Shown one piece after another: positions 1 to 7,380 of a stretch of DNA of 35,350 bases (position 1 is its first letter; every line of letters begins with the position of its first letter). The DNA is from JBEKTY01 sp049515555 (lineage in GTDB: Bacteria; Planctomycetota; Planctomycetia; Pirellulales; Thermoguttaceae): the NCBI GenBank assembly GCA_049515555.1, contig JBEKTY010000081.1, positions 1 to 35,350 of the forward strand. Reading direction: 5' to 3'. A program made the position numbers and the translations under genes. The notes under the pieces were generated by a model that was not told the origin of the DNA, made no database searches, and worked only from the letters and a program-made list of their open reading frames with translations.

Positions 1-32
1 AGACATGGGGCTTGACAAAGGCCGACTCATAG
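1..32 (+). CDS. C-terminal tail of an unidentified upstream gene (partial)
   Basis: Only about nine codons lie in the window, ending TWGLTKADS-stop at 30-32. The reading frame is supported because the same residues and stop recur in the duplicated copy ending at 117, where nine further in-frame residues precede them. The tail is too short to assign a family. It is also possible that the copy ending at 117 is the functional gene end and this one the duplicate. Confidence 0.3.
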   Translation, partial: TWGLTKADS

Positions 33-122
33 AAGCCCGACTCCGTTTCACCAGGCAAAAGAAGTATACCGCGAACAAATCAAGAAGACATGGGGCTTGA
101 CAAAGGCCGACTCATAGAAGCC
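1..122. repeat. 85-bp tandem duplication carrying a gene 3' end
   Basis: Bases 1-37 recur exactly at 86-122, so the repeat period is 85 bp and the window opens inside the first unit. Read on the plus strand, both copies encode the same tail, TWGLTKADS followed by TAG (stops at 30-32 and 115-117). The second copy is preceded in frame by EVYREQIKK. The simplest reading is that an upstream gene ends at 32 and its last codons were duplicated. A short-read assembly artefact is possible because the copy sits at the sequence edge. Confidence 0.75.
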
Positions 123-229
123 GGGGCGGCCCGGGCAGAAACAACGAGCGAACGCCCGCCAGCCATCTTCATCAGCATATTGGCTGCATGGTGCCAGGGC
201 CGGTTGTACCAAAATCCGCCGATCCCCCC

Positions 230-273
230 TTGACCCGCGCTGGATATATGGTAACAATTACTATTAGCGTTAC
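230..273 (+). promoter_or_regulatory. Candidate PerR box and promoter of the perR-like gene
   Basis: The 15-mer TAACAATTACTATTA at 252-266 matches the Bacillus PerR box (TTATAATNATTATAA) at 10 of 14 defined positions. It lies in an AT-rich island inside a wider GTAAC...GTTAC dyad (251-273). A possible -35 (TTGACC, 230-235) with a 17-bp spacer to AACAAT (253-258) would put the box over the -10, as expected for autorepression. The match was made by eye and binding is inferred. Confidence 0.45.
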
Positions 274-300
274 ATTACCAGGGGCCTCGAGCCGCGACCA

Positions 301-816
301 ATGGCCTCAGACACCTTTTACCGCAATACCCGTCAACGCCGGATCATCCTTGAAGAGCTCCGCGGGGTGAAATCCCATCCCACGGCGGTTGAAATCTTCG
401 AGCGGGTCCGCCGGCGGCTGCCCAAGATCAGCCTGGGAACGGTCTACCGCAACCTGGACCTCTTGACCCGCCTGGGTATGATTCAAAAGCTCGAGTGGTC
501 GGCGGGCGAGGCCCGCTTCGACGGGGCCGTCGCCGCGCACGATCACTTGCGCTGCCTTGGCTGCGGGCGGGTAGACGACGCGGGCCGCGTGAGCGTCGAT
601 CTTTCGTCCGTGCAACCGAAGGGGACAGTCCCATTTTCGTCGGACGAAAATCGGGACAGGCCCCGCGATTTTGGCGGGTACGAGGTCCGCGGTTATCGTC
701 TGGAGTTGCTCGGGCTTTGTCCCCGCTGTCGCCAGCAGCGACGGACGACGGGCGACGGACAACGGACGTTCGACGGGACACAGAGGCCCACATTTCCTTC
801 CAACCATTCAGTTTAA
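301..816 (+). CDS. perR: Fur-family regulator, PerR-type (peroxide sensor)
   Basis: This is a winged-helix metalloregulator of the Fur family that would repress peroxide-defence and iron-storage genes. The DNA-binding domain includes SLGTVYRNLDLL (about 44-55). The five regulatory-metal ligands of B. subtilis PerR (H37, D85, H91, H93, D104) have counterparts at a constant offset of 11: H26, D74, H80, H82, D93. The structural zinc cysteines are C85/C88 and C140/C143. The second CxxC pair is shifted about 15 residues downstream because a palindromic repeat (621-664) is inserted in frame and translated as residues 106-122. ATG at 301 follows the candidate PerR box. The C-terminal 25 residues are low-complexity and polar. 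Ferritin and peroxiredoxin genes follow, fitting a PerR role. Family assignment is firm; the peroxide-sensing subtype is inferred from ligands and neighbours. Confidence 0.85.
   Translation: MASDTFYRNTRQRRIILEELRGVKSHPTAVEIFERVRRRLPKISLGTVYRNLDLLTRLGMIQKLEWSAGEARFDGAVAAHDHLRCLGCGRVDDAGRVSVDLSSVQPKGTVPFSSDENRDRPRDFGGYEVRGYRLELLGLCPRCRQQRRTTGDGQRTFDGTQRPTFPSNHSV
621..664. repeat. Palindromic mobile repeat inserted in frame in perR
   Basis: The arms GGGGACAGTCCCATTTTCGT and the near reverse complement ending GGGACAGGCCCC form a 44-bp imperfect palindrome. A related element lies at 16043-16107 inside the heparinase-like gene. Both keep the host frame open. The length fits the roughly 15 extra residues between the two CxxC pairs of the regulator. 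Confidence 0.8.
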
Positions 817-829
817 GGAGACGCAGAGC

Positions 830-1324
830 ATGCTTAAGTCCAACGTTCAGGATGCGTTGAACAGCCAGTTGAACGCCGAGGTGGCCTCGGCCTACTTGTA
901 CCTGTCGATGGCGGCGCATTTCGAGTCGCAGAACTTCCGCGGCATGGCGCATTGGATGCAGACCCAGGCCCGCGAGGAATGGAAGCACGCCATGAAGTTC
1001 TTCGGCCACGTCGTCGATCGCGGCGGCCGGGTGGTCCTGGCGCGGCTGGAGGCCCCCAAGGCCCAGTGGGGTTCGGTCCTGGAGGTCTTCCAGGAGACCG
1101 TGAGCCACGAGCGCCACGTTACCGAGCGGATCCACAACCTGGTCAAGCTGGCCGTCACCGAGTCGGACTACGCCACGCAATCCTTCCTGCAATGGTTTGT
1201 CGACGAGCAGGTGGAAGAGGAATCGCAGGCCCAGCAGATCGTGGACAAGCTGAAGATGATGGGCGACGGCAACATCGGCCTGTTCATTCTCGACGCCGAG
1301 CTGGGCAAGCGGGCCGCCGAGTGA
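830..1324 (+). CDS. ftn: Ferritin (bacterial non-haem, FtnA type)
   Basis: This 164-aa four-helix-bundle ferritin oxidises Fe(II) and stores the mineral core in a 24-mer. The ferroxidase-centre residues fall at the same numbers as in E. coli FtnA: E17, E50, H53, E94, Q127 and E130. The start ATG at 830 is preceded by AAGGAG (815-820) at nine bases, an SD that overlaps the stop codon of the upstream regulator, so the two genes are probably co-transcribed. No N-terminal targeting sequence is present, so the protein is cytosolic. There is no haem-ligand methionine resembling bacterioferritin M52 in the equivalent place, arguing against Bfr. Lowering free iron under peroxide stress fits control by the adjacent PerR-like protein. 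Confidence 0.95.
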   Translation: MLKSNVQDALNSQLNAEVASAYLYLSMAAHFESQNFRGMAHWMQTQAREEWKHAMKFFGHVVDRGGRVVLARLEAPKAQWGSVLEVFQETVSHERHVTERIHNLVKLAVTESDYATQSFLQWFVDEQVEEESQAQQIVDKLKMMGDGNIGLFILDAELGKRAAE

Positions 1325-1345
1325 GGGCCAGGGGCCACTATTAAC

Positions 1346-1578
1346 TGGAGTCTTGCAAATTGCGGATGCCCGGTCCCCTCTCCCTCCGGGAGAGGGTTAG
1401 GGTGAGGGAGAATCGGTGTGGATCCTGCCACTCCGGCCTTTTGACGCGGAGACACGGCGACGCGGGGACGCGGAGACACCGGCACTCCCCGCGTCACCGC
1501 GTCTACCCATCTCCGCGTCACTGCGAACAACGCAGCTTCCCCTCACCCCGGCCCTCTCCCGGAGGGAGAGGGGGACCG
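1346..1578. repeat. Composite dispersed repeat between ferritin and peroxiredoxin
   Basis: This gap starts with TGGAGTCTTGCAAATTGCGG and holds two facing copies of the CCCTCTCCC...GGGAGAGGG hairpin motif (about 1376-1410 and 1540-1578) around tandem GACGCGGAGACAC-like units. The same termini and hairpins recur at 9823-9987, and the hairpin alone at 12117-12155. No gene is seen in it. Confidence 0.8.
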
Positions 1579-1617
1579 CTTATGAACCAACCGAACCCAA
1601 TCCCGAGGAGTTTCCAC

Positions 1618-2211
1618 ATGTCTACACTGGTTACGAAAAGTGCCCCCGATTTCACGGCCAAAGCCGTCATGCCCGACAATTCCTTCGCCGACCTGGCACT
1701 GGGGTCGTACCGGGGCAAGTACGTGGTCTTGTTCTTCTATCCGCTGGATTTCACTTTCGTCTGCCCGTCGGAGATCATCGCCTTCGACAAGGCGCTGGCA
1801 AAGTTCCACGAGAAGGGAGCGGAGGTGATCGGCGTGTCGGTGGATTCGCATTACACGCACCTGGCCTGGAAGAACACGCCGCGGAACCAGGGCGGGCTGG
1901 GCCAGATCCGCTACCCGCTGGTGGGCGACCTGACCAAGAAGATCGCCGCGGACTACGGCGTGCTGCTGGCCGAGGCCGGCATTGCCCTGCGGGGCCTGTT
2001 CCTCATCGACCGTGAGGGGATCGTCCGCCACGCCTTGGTGAACGACCTGCCGCTGGGCCGTAGCGTAGAGGAAGCCCTGCGGGTGCTGGACGCGCTGCGG
2101 TTCCACGAGGCCCACGGCGAGGTCTGCCCGGCCAACTGGCGGGAAGGCGAAGAAGGCATGAAGCCCACCGCCCAAGGCGTGGCCCAATACCTGGCCAAGC
2201 ACGCCACATAG
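1618..2211 (+). CDS. Typical 2-Cys peroxiredoxin (AhpC/Prx1 family)
   Basis: This is a thiol peroxidase of 197 aa that reduces H2O2 and organic hydroperoxides. The peroxidatic cysteine is C49 in FTFVCPSE with the preceding FYPLDFT, and the resolving cysteine is C170 in GEVCPANW, the typical 2-Cys arrangement. The GGLG motif (92-95), linked in eukaryotic Prx to sensitivity to over-oxidation, is present. The C-terminal YF partner motif is replaced by a short QYLAKHAT tail. The reading frame is open far upstream through repeats, but ATG at 1618 is chosen because GAGGAG (1605-1610) precedes it and family homology begins there. It is third in the regulator/ferritin block and is a natural target of PerR control, although a 293-bp repeat-filled gap separates it from ferritin. 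Confidence 0.93.
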   Translation: MSTLVTKSAPDFTAKAVMPDNSFADLALGSYRGKYVVLFFYPLDFTFVCPSEIIAFDKALAKFHEKGAEVIGVSVDSHYTHLAWKNTPRNQGGLGQIRYPLVGDLTKKIAADYGVLLAEAGIALRGLFLIDREGIVRHALVNDLPLGRSVEEALRVLDALRFHEAHGEVCPANWREGEEGMKPTAQGVAQYLAKHAT

Positions 2212-2378
2212 CATTACAGCGCTAGGTCGGTCCGGGATCCGGTCAGAAATGACCAATGACCAAGCACCAATGACTAAAGAACTCCCTGCGATCGGTCGCC
2301 CGTTGTCGTTGGTCATTAGTCATTGGGATTTGGTCATTTGCATTACATTTTGTTTGCCGACCTAGCTCTGTAATGCTA
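2209..2378. repeat. Nested palindromic element spanning the peroxiredoxin stop and permease start
   Basis: The outer arms 2209-2230 and 2357-2378 are reverse complements at 21 of 22 positions. The inner core (about 2248-2342) is itself an inverted repeat built from AATGACCAATGACCAA-type units. A second copy of the core, in opposite orientation, lies at 33536-33645. The left arm includes the peroxiredoxin TAG and the right arm includes ATG 2373. Confidence 0.85.
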
Positions 2379-3419
2379 GGAGAACCTTTGGCCAACGTTT
2401 TGTATCAAAGCTGGCTGGTGCTGGGCGACCTGGCCCCGTATCTGCTGCTGGGTTTCGCCGCGGCGGGGCTGATCTCGGTGTGCATCTCGCCGGAGTGGAT
2501 CGAGCGTCATCTGGGGGGCCCCGGGCTGCGGCCGGTGATTAAGGCGGCGCTGTGGGGCATCCCCCTGCCCCTGTGCTCCTGCGGCGTGGTTCCCGTGGCG
2601 GCCTCGATGCGCCGTCACGGGGCCAGCCGGGCCGCCACCACGGCCTTCCTGCTCTCCACGCCGCAGACCGGCGTAGACAGCATCGCGGCCACCTACGCCC
2701 TGCTGGGCCCGGTGTTCGCCGCGTTTCGCCCGGTGGCCGCACTGGTGAGCGGACTGTTGGGCGGAACGTTGATCCTGCTGGCGGGCCCCGGGGCCGACAA
2801 CGGCGGCGGCGAACCGAAGCCCGCGCCGTGTACCGAAAGCTGCTGCCACGGCGATCGCCGGCAGAGCCCGCTGTTGCGGGCCGCCCGCTACGGCTTCGTT
2901 ACGCTGCCCCGCGACCTGGCCCTGGCCCTGCTGGCCGGGGTGCTGATCGGCGGGGCCATGGCCGCCTGGCTGCCGCCCCACCTGCTGGACTCCTACGTCG
3001 GCGGCGGACTGACGGCCGTCGTGCTGGGCGCGGCCGCCGGCATCCCGGTCTATGTGTGCGCCACGGCCTCGGTGCCCATCGCGGCCGGGTTGATCCACCT
3101 CGGGGCTTCGCCGGGGGCGGCCCTGGCCTTCCTCGTCGCCGGCGCCGCCTCCAACCCGGCCACCTTCACCACCCTATGGAAAGTGCTGGGCCGGCGGACC
3201 GCCCTGCTGTACCTGCTCACGGCCGTCGCCAGTGCCGTCATTTGCGGACTGCTGTTGGACGCGATCTTCCTCCTGCCCGCTGCCGGCCGTTGGCTGCCGC
3301 AGTTTTCGGCCCACCCGCATGTCATGGCCGAGTCTGGCTTGGGACCGAACCTGTGGGCCGTCGCCTTGCTGCTCGTGCTGGTCAATTCCTGCGTCATGTC
3401 GCGGAGGTCTGGGCACTGA
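2373..3419 (+). CDS. SO_0444-type Cu/Zn efflux permease (COG0701 family)
   Basis: This is a polytopic inner-membrane permease with about eight hydrophobic segments in two halves, 348 aa. Diagnostic motifs are LCSCGVVPVA near residues 67-76 followed by STPQTGVDS, and in the second half a GIPVYVCATASVPIA stretch with the AGAASNPATF motif. A cytosolic loop between the halves is rich in Cys and His (CTESCCHGDR), suitable for metal binding. The family is annotated as Cu/Zn efflux, but substrate is not proven here. ATG 2373 lies within a palindrome arm and has no SD. TTG at 2388 behind TAGGAGA is an equally good start. The stop overlaps the flavodiiron ATG (TGATG), indicating translational coupling. 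Confidence 0.85.
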   Translation: MLGEPLANVLYQSWLVLGDLAPYLLLGFAAAGLISVCISPEWIERHLGGPGLRPVIKAALWGIPLPLCSCGVVPVAASMRRHGASRAATTAFLLSTPQTGVDSIAATYALLGPVFAAFRPVAALVSGLLGGTLILLAGPGADNGGGEPKPAPCTESCCHGDRRQSPLLRAARYGFVTLPRDLALALLAGVLIGGAMAAWLPPHLLDSYVGGGLTAVVLGAAAGIPVYVCATASVPIAAGLIHLGASPGAALAFLVAGAASNPATFTTLWKVLGRRTALLYLLTAVASAVICGLLLDAIFLLPAAGRWLPQFSAHPHVMAESGLGPNLWAVALLLVLVNSCVMSRRSGH

Positions 3420-4678
3420 TGAACGTCACGCTCCGAGAGAACATCTTCTGGGTCGGCTCGATCGACTGGACGGTCCGCGATTTCCACGGCTACGACACCC
3501 GCCGCGGAACCACCTACAACGCCTACCTGCTGCGCGACGCCCGCACGGCCCTGGTGGATACGGTCAAGGAGGAGTTCGCCGCGGAGTTGCTGGCCAACAT
3601 TCGGGCCGCGCTGGCTGGTGACTGCGGGGCGGAGAACTGTGACGGCCGTCCGCCCGAAGCGGCCGCCGCTTCCGGTGCGCCGGGCGGCAGCCCCGGCGTC
3701 GATCTCATCATCTGCAACCATGCCGAGCCGGACCACTCGGGCGCGTTGCCGGCGGTGCTGCGGGCGTTTCCGCGGGCCACGGTCGTGTGCGACGCCCGCT
3801 GCCGCACGGCGCTGGGGCAGCACTACGACACGGCGGGGTGGACCTTCCACGTCGTGGCCGAGGGCGACACGCTGAGCCTCGGCCGCCGCACGCTGCGCTT
3901 CATCGAGACGCCCATGCTGCACTGGCCGGAGTCGATGTTCACCTACGTGCCCGAGGAGAAGCTGCTGTTCTCGATGGACGCCTTCGGCCAGCACTACGCC
4001 TGCTCGGCACGGCTGGCCGGCGCGGACCGCTGGGAGACGGTCATGGACGAGGCCCGCACGTATTACGCCAACATCGTAATGCCCTACGGCAAGGCCGTGA
4101 CCGCCTGCCTGGAGAAGGTTGCGCCGCTGCCGATCGAGCTGATCGCCCCCAGCCACGGGCTGATCTGGAGCGACGGCGCGGCGGAGATCGTCGAGGCCTA
4201 TCGCGGCTGGGCCGCCGGCCGCGTGAAGGCCAAGGTGCTCGTGCTGTACGACACGATGTGGCAGAGTACGCGGCGTATGGCCGAGGCGATTGTGGAGGGG
4301 GCCCGGCAGCCGGGCGTCGAGGTGCAACTGGCCTCCTTGCGGAGCGGGGTGACGCAGATCGCCGCCGACGTGCTCGAGGCCGGGGCGGTGGCCGTCGGCT
4401 CGCCCACGCTGAACCGCGGGCCGATGCCCGCCGCCGCCGCCGCCATGAGCTATCTCCGCGGCCTGCGGCCCGTGGGCAAGGCCGGCCTGGCCTTCGGCTC
4501 CTACGGCTGGAGCGGCGGCGGGCCCGACGCCCTGGAGGAGTCGCTCCGCAGTCTGGGTTGGGAGTTGCTCGACCGGCCGATCAAGGCCCAGTACCGGCCA
4601 TCGCCCGCCGTGCTGGACCGCTGCCGCGCCGCCGGCCGGCAGTTGGCCGACGCCGCCCGCCAACGCGCCGCGCAGTGA
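3419..4678 (+). CDS. Flavodiiron protein (oxygen / nitric oxide reductase)
   Basis: This 419-aa cytosolic enzyme would reduce O2 to water or NO to N2O using a non-haem di-iron site and FMN. The N-terminal beta-lactamase-like domain carries all the metal ligands: H101-x-E103-x-D105-H106 (NHAEPDHSG), H168 (LHWPES), D187 (SMDAFGQHY) and H246 (SHGLIW). A flavodoxin domain follows from about 275, with the FMN phosphate loop YDTMWQSTRRMA. Residues about 66-90 are an Ala/Gly/Pro-rich insertion with two cysteines, not usual in FprA-type proteins. No rubredoxin domain is attached. The start ATG at 3419 overlaps the permease stop by one base. Its place behind peroxiredoxin and ferritin fits oxygen detoxification in an anaerobe or microaerophile. 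Confidence 0.93.
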   Translation: MNVTLRENIFWVGSIDWTVRDFHGYDTRRGTTYNAYLLRDARTALVDTVKEEFAAELLANIRAALAGDCGAENCDGRPPEAAAASGAPGGSPGVDLIICNHAEPDHSGALPAVLRAFPRATVVCDARCRTALGQHYDTAGWTFHVVAEGDTLSLGRRTLRFIETPMLHWPESMFTYVPEEKLLFSMDAFGQHYACSARLAGADRWETVMDEARTYYANIVMPYGKAVTACLEKVAPLPIELIAPSHGLIWSDGAAEIVEAYRGWAAGRVKAKVLVLYDTMWQSTRRMAEAIVEGARQPGVEVQLASLRSGVTQIAADVLEAGAVAVGSPTLNRGPMPAAAAAMSYLRGLRPVGKAGLAFGSYGWSGGGPDALEESLRSLGWELLDRPIKAQYRPSPAVLDRCRAAGRQLADAARQRAAQ

Positions 4679-4824
4679 GCAGCGGAGCACGCGAAATAAC
4701 CGGCTAAATGGCCCGTGAGCGCCAACCTCCTCCGTCACCTACGAACGGTGCTTTTCAGGTAGGCTTGTTTCGGGTATCCTCTCCTGGGTTGGGTGAACCA
4801 CGCCGGACCCCATCTAACGGGGCA

Positions 4825-4858
4825 TTGCCTGCGGTTTGCCACATGGTAGGATGCCGTA
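4825..4858 (+). promoter_or_regulatory. Possible promoter giving a leaderless methyltransferase mRNA
   Basis: TTGCCT (4825-4830), a 16-bp spacer and TAGGAT (4847-4852) precede ATG 4859 by six bases, so transcription would start at or next to the A of the ATG. No SD precedes this ATG, in keeping with a leaderless transcript. Assigned by eye only. Confidence 0.35.
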
Positions 4859-6406
4859 ATGCTAAATCATGCCCTAGAGCTTCAACACCGATTCGAGAAC
4901 AGTATTAGCGGTAAACATCGCAAGGAGCACGGGCAAGTTTTCACCCCGCCCGAAGTGGCCCGCTTCATGGCCGGGCTATTTGGAACGATTCCGCCGGAAT
5001 ATGTCTTGCTTGACCCTGGGGCAGGCATCGGCACTTTGACCGCCGCATTCTGTGAGAGAATCGGCAAGCTGCGATCCCCGCGAATTGTCACCGCGCATGT
5101 TTTCGAAAACGACGGGCAGCTAATTCCCCTGCTCAAACAGAACCTTGACAACTGCAAGGGCGTTCTGTCTGAAGCCGGTCATACCTTCAACTACGTTCTA
5201 CACGCCGACGATTTTATCCTCGCAACCTCCCACGGTCTGAACGGTAGGCAACTCTTCGACGAAGCCCGTTCTAGCGTGGAATGCGACGGCGTGATCATGA
5301 ATCCGCCCTACTTCAAGTTGCGCAAGGATTCAGTGCACGCGAAGCTGATGGAGAAGATTGTCCACGGCCAGCCGAATATCTACGCCTTTTTCATGGCCCT
5401 GGCCGCAAGACTGCTTAAGCAGAACGGGGAAATCGTGGCGATTACACCCCGTAGCTTTTGCAATGGCCTGTACTTTCGCGGCTTCCGTCATTGGTACTTT
5501 GACCGCGTTACCCTTGACCATATCCATATTTTTGAATCCCGAACGGAAACTTTCAAGCATTCCAACGTCTTGCAAGAGAGCATTATTACTAAGGTTCATC
5601 GGTTAGGTTCCCCCTCGGCTACGATTGCAGTTACGACCAGTTTCGGGGCAGACCTAACCAACGGCTCGCAACGCTGCGACGTTCCGGCAGGTGACATAAT
5701 CGACAACTCTTCAGGCGACTACGTTATCCGTATTCCTGAGGGCCAAGACGACCGCGACATAATGCAACTGGTCGAATCCCTCCCGCTACGTTTTGCCGAA
5801 ACCGGCTTGCGCATTTCCACTGGTCCCGTTGTTCTGTTTCGTGCTACCGAATATATCTTAGGCGGCGCAACCGACAAGTCAGCCGTTCCGTTGCTTCACC
5901 CGCACAATGTCAAGCCATTCGCCACCCCCTGGCCGTTGGCGAAGAACGGGAAGCATAGAGCCTTTAAGTGTTGTGAAGATTCGCTGCGCCTGTTGGTTCC
6001 TACAAGGAACTACGTTCTAATCAAGCGATTCAGTTCAAAGGAAGAAAAGCGAAGGTTGACGGCCGCTTGCCTTCTCGCGGCTGACTTCCCTTTTCCCTAC
6101 GTAGCAATAGAAAACCACGTCAACTACGTCTACCACGCCGAACGCGGCTTGACCGAAGATGAGGTATACGGGATTGCCGCTTTGTTCAACTCAACGCTGA
6201 TTGACCGTTACTTCCGAACAATCAGCGGGAATACACAGGTCAATGCAACGGAGATACGAGCGATGAACTTTCCAGACCTAGACCAACTGGCTCGGATCGG
6301 GAAACAAGTCAGACGCAACACAGAGCAAGCCGAAGCCGTTGTACTGAAAGCGTTGGGCGTTGCCGGTTCCTTGCACAGTTGCCTGGTCGGAACATGCAAT
6401 GAGTAA
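4859..6406 (+). CDS. Type II N6-adenine DNA methyltransferase, BsuBI/PstI family
   Basis: This 515-aa enzyme would methylate adenine in the site cut by the partner endonuclease; relatives M.PstI and M.BsuBI modify CTGCAG. The SAM motif I is DPGAGIG (52-58) and the catalytic motif IV is NPPY (148-151), in the order seen in gamma-class enzymes. The length is close to M.BsuBI and M.PstI (about 500 aa). The N-terminal KEHGQVFTPPEVARFM is typical of this methylase group. Base composition is visibly less G+C-rich than the flanking genes, suggesting transfer. The gene overlaps the endonuclease by eight bases. Exact specificity is inferred from the partner family. Confidence 0.9.
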   Translation: MLNHALELQHRFENSISGKHRKEHGQVFTPPEVARFMAGLFGTIPPEYVLLDPGAGIGTLTAAFCERIGKLRSPRIVTAHVFENDGQLIPLLKQNLDNCKGVLSEAGHTFNYVLHADDFILATSHGLNGRQLFDEARSSVECDGVIMNPPYFKLRKDSVHAKLMEKIVHGQPNIYAFFMALAARLLKQNGEIVAITPRSFCNGLYFRGFRHWYFDRVTLDHIHIFESRTETFKHSNVLQESIITKVHRLGSPSATIAVTTSFGADLTNGSQRCDVPAGDIIDNSSGDYVIRIPEGQDDRDIMQLVESLPLRFAETGLRISTGPVVLFRATEYILGGATDKSAVPLLHPHNVKPFATPWPLAKNGKHRAFKCCEDSLRLLVPTRNYVLIKRFSSKEEKRRLTAACLLAADFPFPYVAIENHVNYVYHAERGLTEDEVYGIAALFNSTLIDRYFRTISGNTQVNATEIRAMNFPDLDQLARIGKQVRRNTEQAEAVVLKALGVAGSLHSCLVGTCNE

Positions 6407-7346
6407 GCAAGACGAGGCCCTGCAAATCCTTCGATCACTGGGCCTTCCACGTGCTCAGCAAAACGAGCGTTCGGCGCTGACCTTGCTCGCCTTAGCCGGT
6501 TTGGGTCCAAAGGGCTCGTGGGCCAAGACAAGAAAGCCGTCGCTCCGTATTTGGGACATCATGGGCTTCATGCGTGACAAGTACGGCAAGAATTACGCCG
6601 CTAACTCGCGTGAGACAATCAGGCGTCAGACAATACACCAGTTTGAGCAGGCCAGGCTTGTTGACCGAAACGCTGACGAGCCGTCCCGCTCAACCAACAG
6701 CGGGAACAACTGCTATTGTCTGACTGATGCCGCAATCACCGTCTTGAAGACGTACGGGACGCCCGACTTTGACGACTCCGTTGAAACATTTGTTCAGAAG
6801 TTCGGCCAACTTGAAAAGGCTTACAACAAACGGCGTGACTTACAAAAGGTCAAGCTGGAGCTACCGACGGGGGCAACGATTCAGCTTTCACCGGGGAAGC
6901 ACAACGCTCTACAGGTTGCGGTAGTTGAAGAGTTGGGACCACGGTTTGCCTCCGGCGCAAAGTTGCTATATCTTGGCGACACGGCGAGAAAGCGCGTCGT
7001 GTGCGAAACCGATGAATTGGCTGAACTGAACGTCGGTATAACAGAACACGACAAGCTGCCGGACATCGTTTTGTACCACGCCAAGAATAAATGGCTGTTT
7101 CTCATTGAAGCCGTAACCACTCACGGCCCCGTCAGCGCAAAACGACACGCCGAGCTTGAAACCATGCTTGCAGAGTGTCCCGCCGAGCGTATCTACGTAA
7201 CCGCCTTTCTCGATAAGGCCGACTTCAGAAGATATGCTGCCGATATTGCATGGGAAACGGAAGTATGGATTGCCGAGACCCCCGACCATATGATTCATTT
7301 CAATGGGCCGAAGTTCCTGGGGCCATATAAACGGCGTGAGGGGTGA
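6399..7346 (+). CDS. Type II restriction endonuclease, BsuBI/PstI family
   Basis: The 315-aa protein matches the size of R.BsuBI (316 aa) and R.PstI (326 aa), which cleave CTGCAG. The N-terminal half looks like the helical DNA-recognition region of the family. The catalytic part contains LPDIVLYH (220-227) followed by LFLIEAVTTHGPVSAKRH (233-250), fitting a PD...E-type nuclease core with D222 and E237. ATG 6399 lies inside the methyltransferase end (eight-base overlap), so methylase is made first. The protein is complete and no frameshift is seen. Lower G+C than its neighbours and placement between two unrelated host genes mark the pair as a mobile defence module. Cleavage specificity is predicted, not shown. 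Confidence 0.9.
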   Translation: MSKQDEALQILRSLGLPRAQQNERSALTLLALAGLGPKGSWAKTRKPSLRIWDIMGFMRDKYGKNYAANSRETIRRQTIHQFEQARLVDRNADEPSRSTNSGNNCYCLTDAAITVLKTYGTPDFDDSVETFVQKFGQLEKAYNKRRDLQKVKLELPTGATIQLSPGKHNALQVAVVEELGPRFASGAKLLYLGDTARKRVVCETDELAELNVGITEHDKLPDIVLYHAKNKWLFLIEAVTTHGPVSAKRHAELETMLAECPAERIYVTAFLDKADFRRYAADIAWETEVWIAETPDHMIHFNGPKFLGPYKRREG

Positions 7347-7380
7347 CGGGCAGCGCCACCTTGTTTGCAAGGGCTTTATA

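Noticed and set aside
2552..3418. N-terminal extension of the flavodiiron protein frame
   Set aside because: The frame is open across the permease gene but is Arg/Gly/Pro-rich shadow. Homology starts at ATG 3419, which overlaps the permease stop.
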